Below, piece after piece: positions 62,831 through 64,000 of a stretch of 64,000 nucleotides of DNA (position 1 is its first letter; every line of letters starts with the position of its first letter). Under the pieces are notes generated by a model that was not told the DNA's origin, searched no databases, and saw only the letters and a list, made by a program, of their open reading frames with translations. Origin of the DNA: Neodiprion pinetum (lineage: Eukaryota; Arthropoda; Insecta; Hymenoptera; Diprionidae); assembly GCF_021155775.2 (NCBI RefSeq), contig NC_060232.1:26977922-27041921 (forward strand). The letters are read 5' to 3'. Made by a program: the position numbers and the translations under genes.

Positions 62831-64000
62831 TTAATCTGTGACGATAGTTGCCGAATATTTTTATCGGAATTATCTCTTTTTATTCTCGTTTCTAAATCTT
62901 TACGGTGCACCGTTATCATGAATAATATTGCAATTTCATTCCTGCAACGGATCGCTCTGCCTTATCTTTTTCCATTTTGAATTACACTTTCTACATATGT
63001 GTACGTAATATGATATACATGTGGACGATAAAGAAATGTATTACGCTTACTTCGTGCTGACACGCGATAGAGATTATGTTATTATAATCTACAACGAAAA
63101 GAAAATTCCCAGTGAGTATAAAATTTTGATAAAAGCATAAAATAATATACACGCTGAGATAAGCTGACAATGAGTAATAAAATGTTGACAAGACGTTACA
63201 AGTGGCTTGGCAGCATTAAAATTCGGATTGGAAACATTAAGATTGGAATCAGCAATCGCGTAGAATTTTTTCGTAACATACGATGATTATTCCTGCTGAT
63301 TCAGACTCTCAAAACGTTCGCGGAACTTTGTAATACGGACGTAGGTAACAGTAAGTGGAAATGAAGTATGGAAGCTAGATGCCAGTGGGGTTGCCCGACA
63401 GCCAAGCCAGGCGCAACTGTTCCTTCATGTATCAGGTATAAGTAATAAAGTTATATCCGATCCTAATACTGGAACACCACAATACACAATACAAATAATA
63501 AACAATTTGATAGTATCGAATTGAGAAAGTTCGAGTATACGAAGTGATTTGATTTATTTGTAATCAAGGGGCGGCTTCGGTGTATGAAAAAAAAAACATG
63601 TCAACTTGGAGTGTGAAGACCTTACAATTATCGCTTAACGCATTAATTTTTCTCACTGGAGTTAATTTCACGCTATGCTTGATACACTTTGATACATATA
63701 TTCATCTCGCTTAATTTATGTATGCCCTCACGTTTAACCTATAAGTATATAGGTGTGCGTAAACCGCGTGCGCGGTTTTCCTCGTGAAGCTGATACGAGA
63801 AGTCAGATTAAACGTGCAGGACGAGAGGAAATGTGATAATAGGGAGCGCGTTACACGGAGCACATAAATAATAGTTGACGGGAGTATTTGTCAAATAAAA
63901 CATTTAAGTACTCGAACATAAATACTCGAACATCCGCAGGTGAATTCTGCGCCAAGCGTAGGCATTATATAATCTATCGTTGGAAAATTTCTCGACACGG

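Larger units (their letters stand above)
59693..64000. other. Non-coding right end of window
   Basis: AT-rich DNA with simple repeats at 60436-60454 and 62779-62825. A degenerate direct repeat lies near 61230-61370 (unit containing ACTCGG-GCACGTAAA, spacing about 80 bp). A 78-codon ORF at 60530-60766 is basic but unsupported. I see no gene. Confidence 0.5.

Overview
The window is eukaryotic genomic DNA, AT-rich and intron-rich, and reads like an insect. Its one recognisable gene has insect-type features, and a hymenopteran is my best guess, but the sequence does not prove that. There are no rRNA, CRISPR, operon or phage features. Almost all coding information sits in two genes that share one piece of DNA.

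Gene 1 (minus strand) is the mitochondrial calcium uniporter pore subunit, MCU. Five exons lie close together at 1523-3593. They encode the MCU N-terminal domain, the first coiled coil, both membrane helices with the WDIME selectivity filter, and a Ser/Pro-rich tail. A sixth exon lies 38.8 kb away at 42396-42537. It encodes an Arg-rich presequence-like segment and joins in phase (G + AT = Asp). The ATG exon is further right and not resolved; the best candidates are 45219-45341 and 50406-50453.

Gene 2 (plus strand) lies wholly inside the 38.8 kb MCU intron, in the opposite orientation. I assembled four coding exons (7276-7373, 32750-33004, 35486-35789, 35876-38608) giving a protein of about 1129 residues. 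It has an N-myristoylation-type start (MGGVQS), a short Gln run, basic clusters and a very large acidic/serine-rich last exon of 910 codons. I recognise no enzymatic domain and give it no name. Its 3' UTR holds a long imperfect hairpin (38867-39071) and a polyadenylation signal near 39462.

Repeats: two copies of one ~430-bp MITE-like element (28933-29361 and 33129-33558) lie in opposite orientation in introns 1 and 2 of gene 2 and flank its exon 2. A 714-bp element at 58976-59689 has near-perfect terminal inverted repeats and a TTA target duplication (PIF/Harbinger-like), with a remnant ORF inside. Microsatellites and homopolymers are scattered through the non-coding DNA.

Layout: 1-1430, MCU 3' flank; 1523-3593, MCU 3' exon cluster; 3594-42395, giant MCU intron hosting gene 2 (7276 to about 39480); 42396-42537, upstream MCU exon; 42538-64000, the MCU 5' intron or upstream DNA, with no gene I can support except the transposon remnant. 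Exon boundaries were read by eye from GT/AG sites, reading phase and, for MCU, homology to known proteins.
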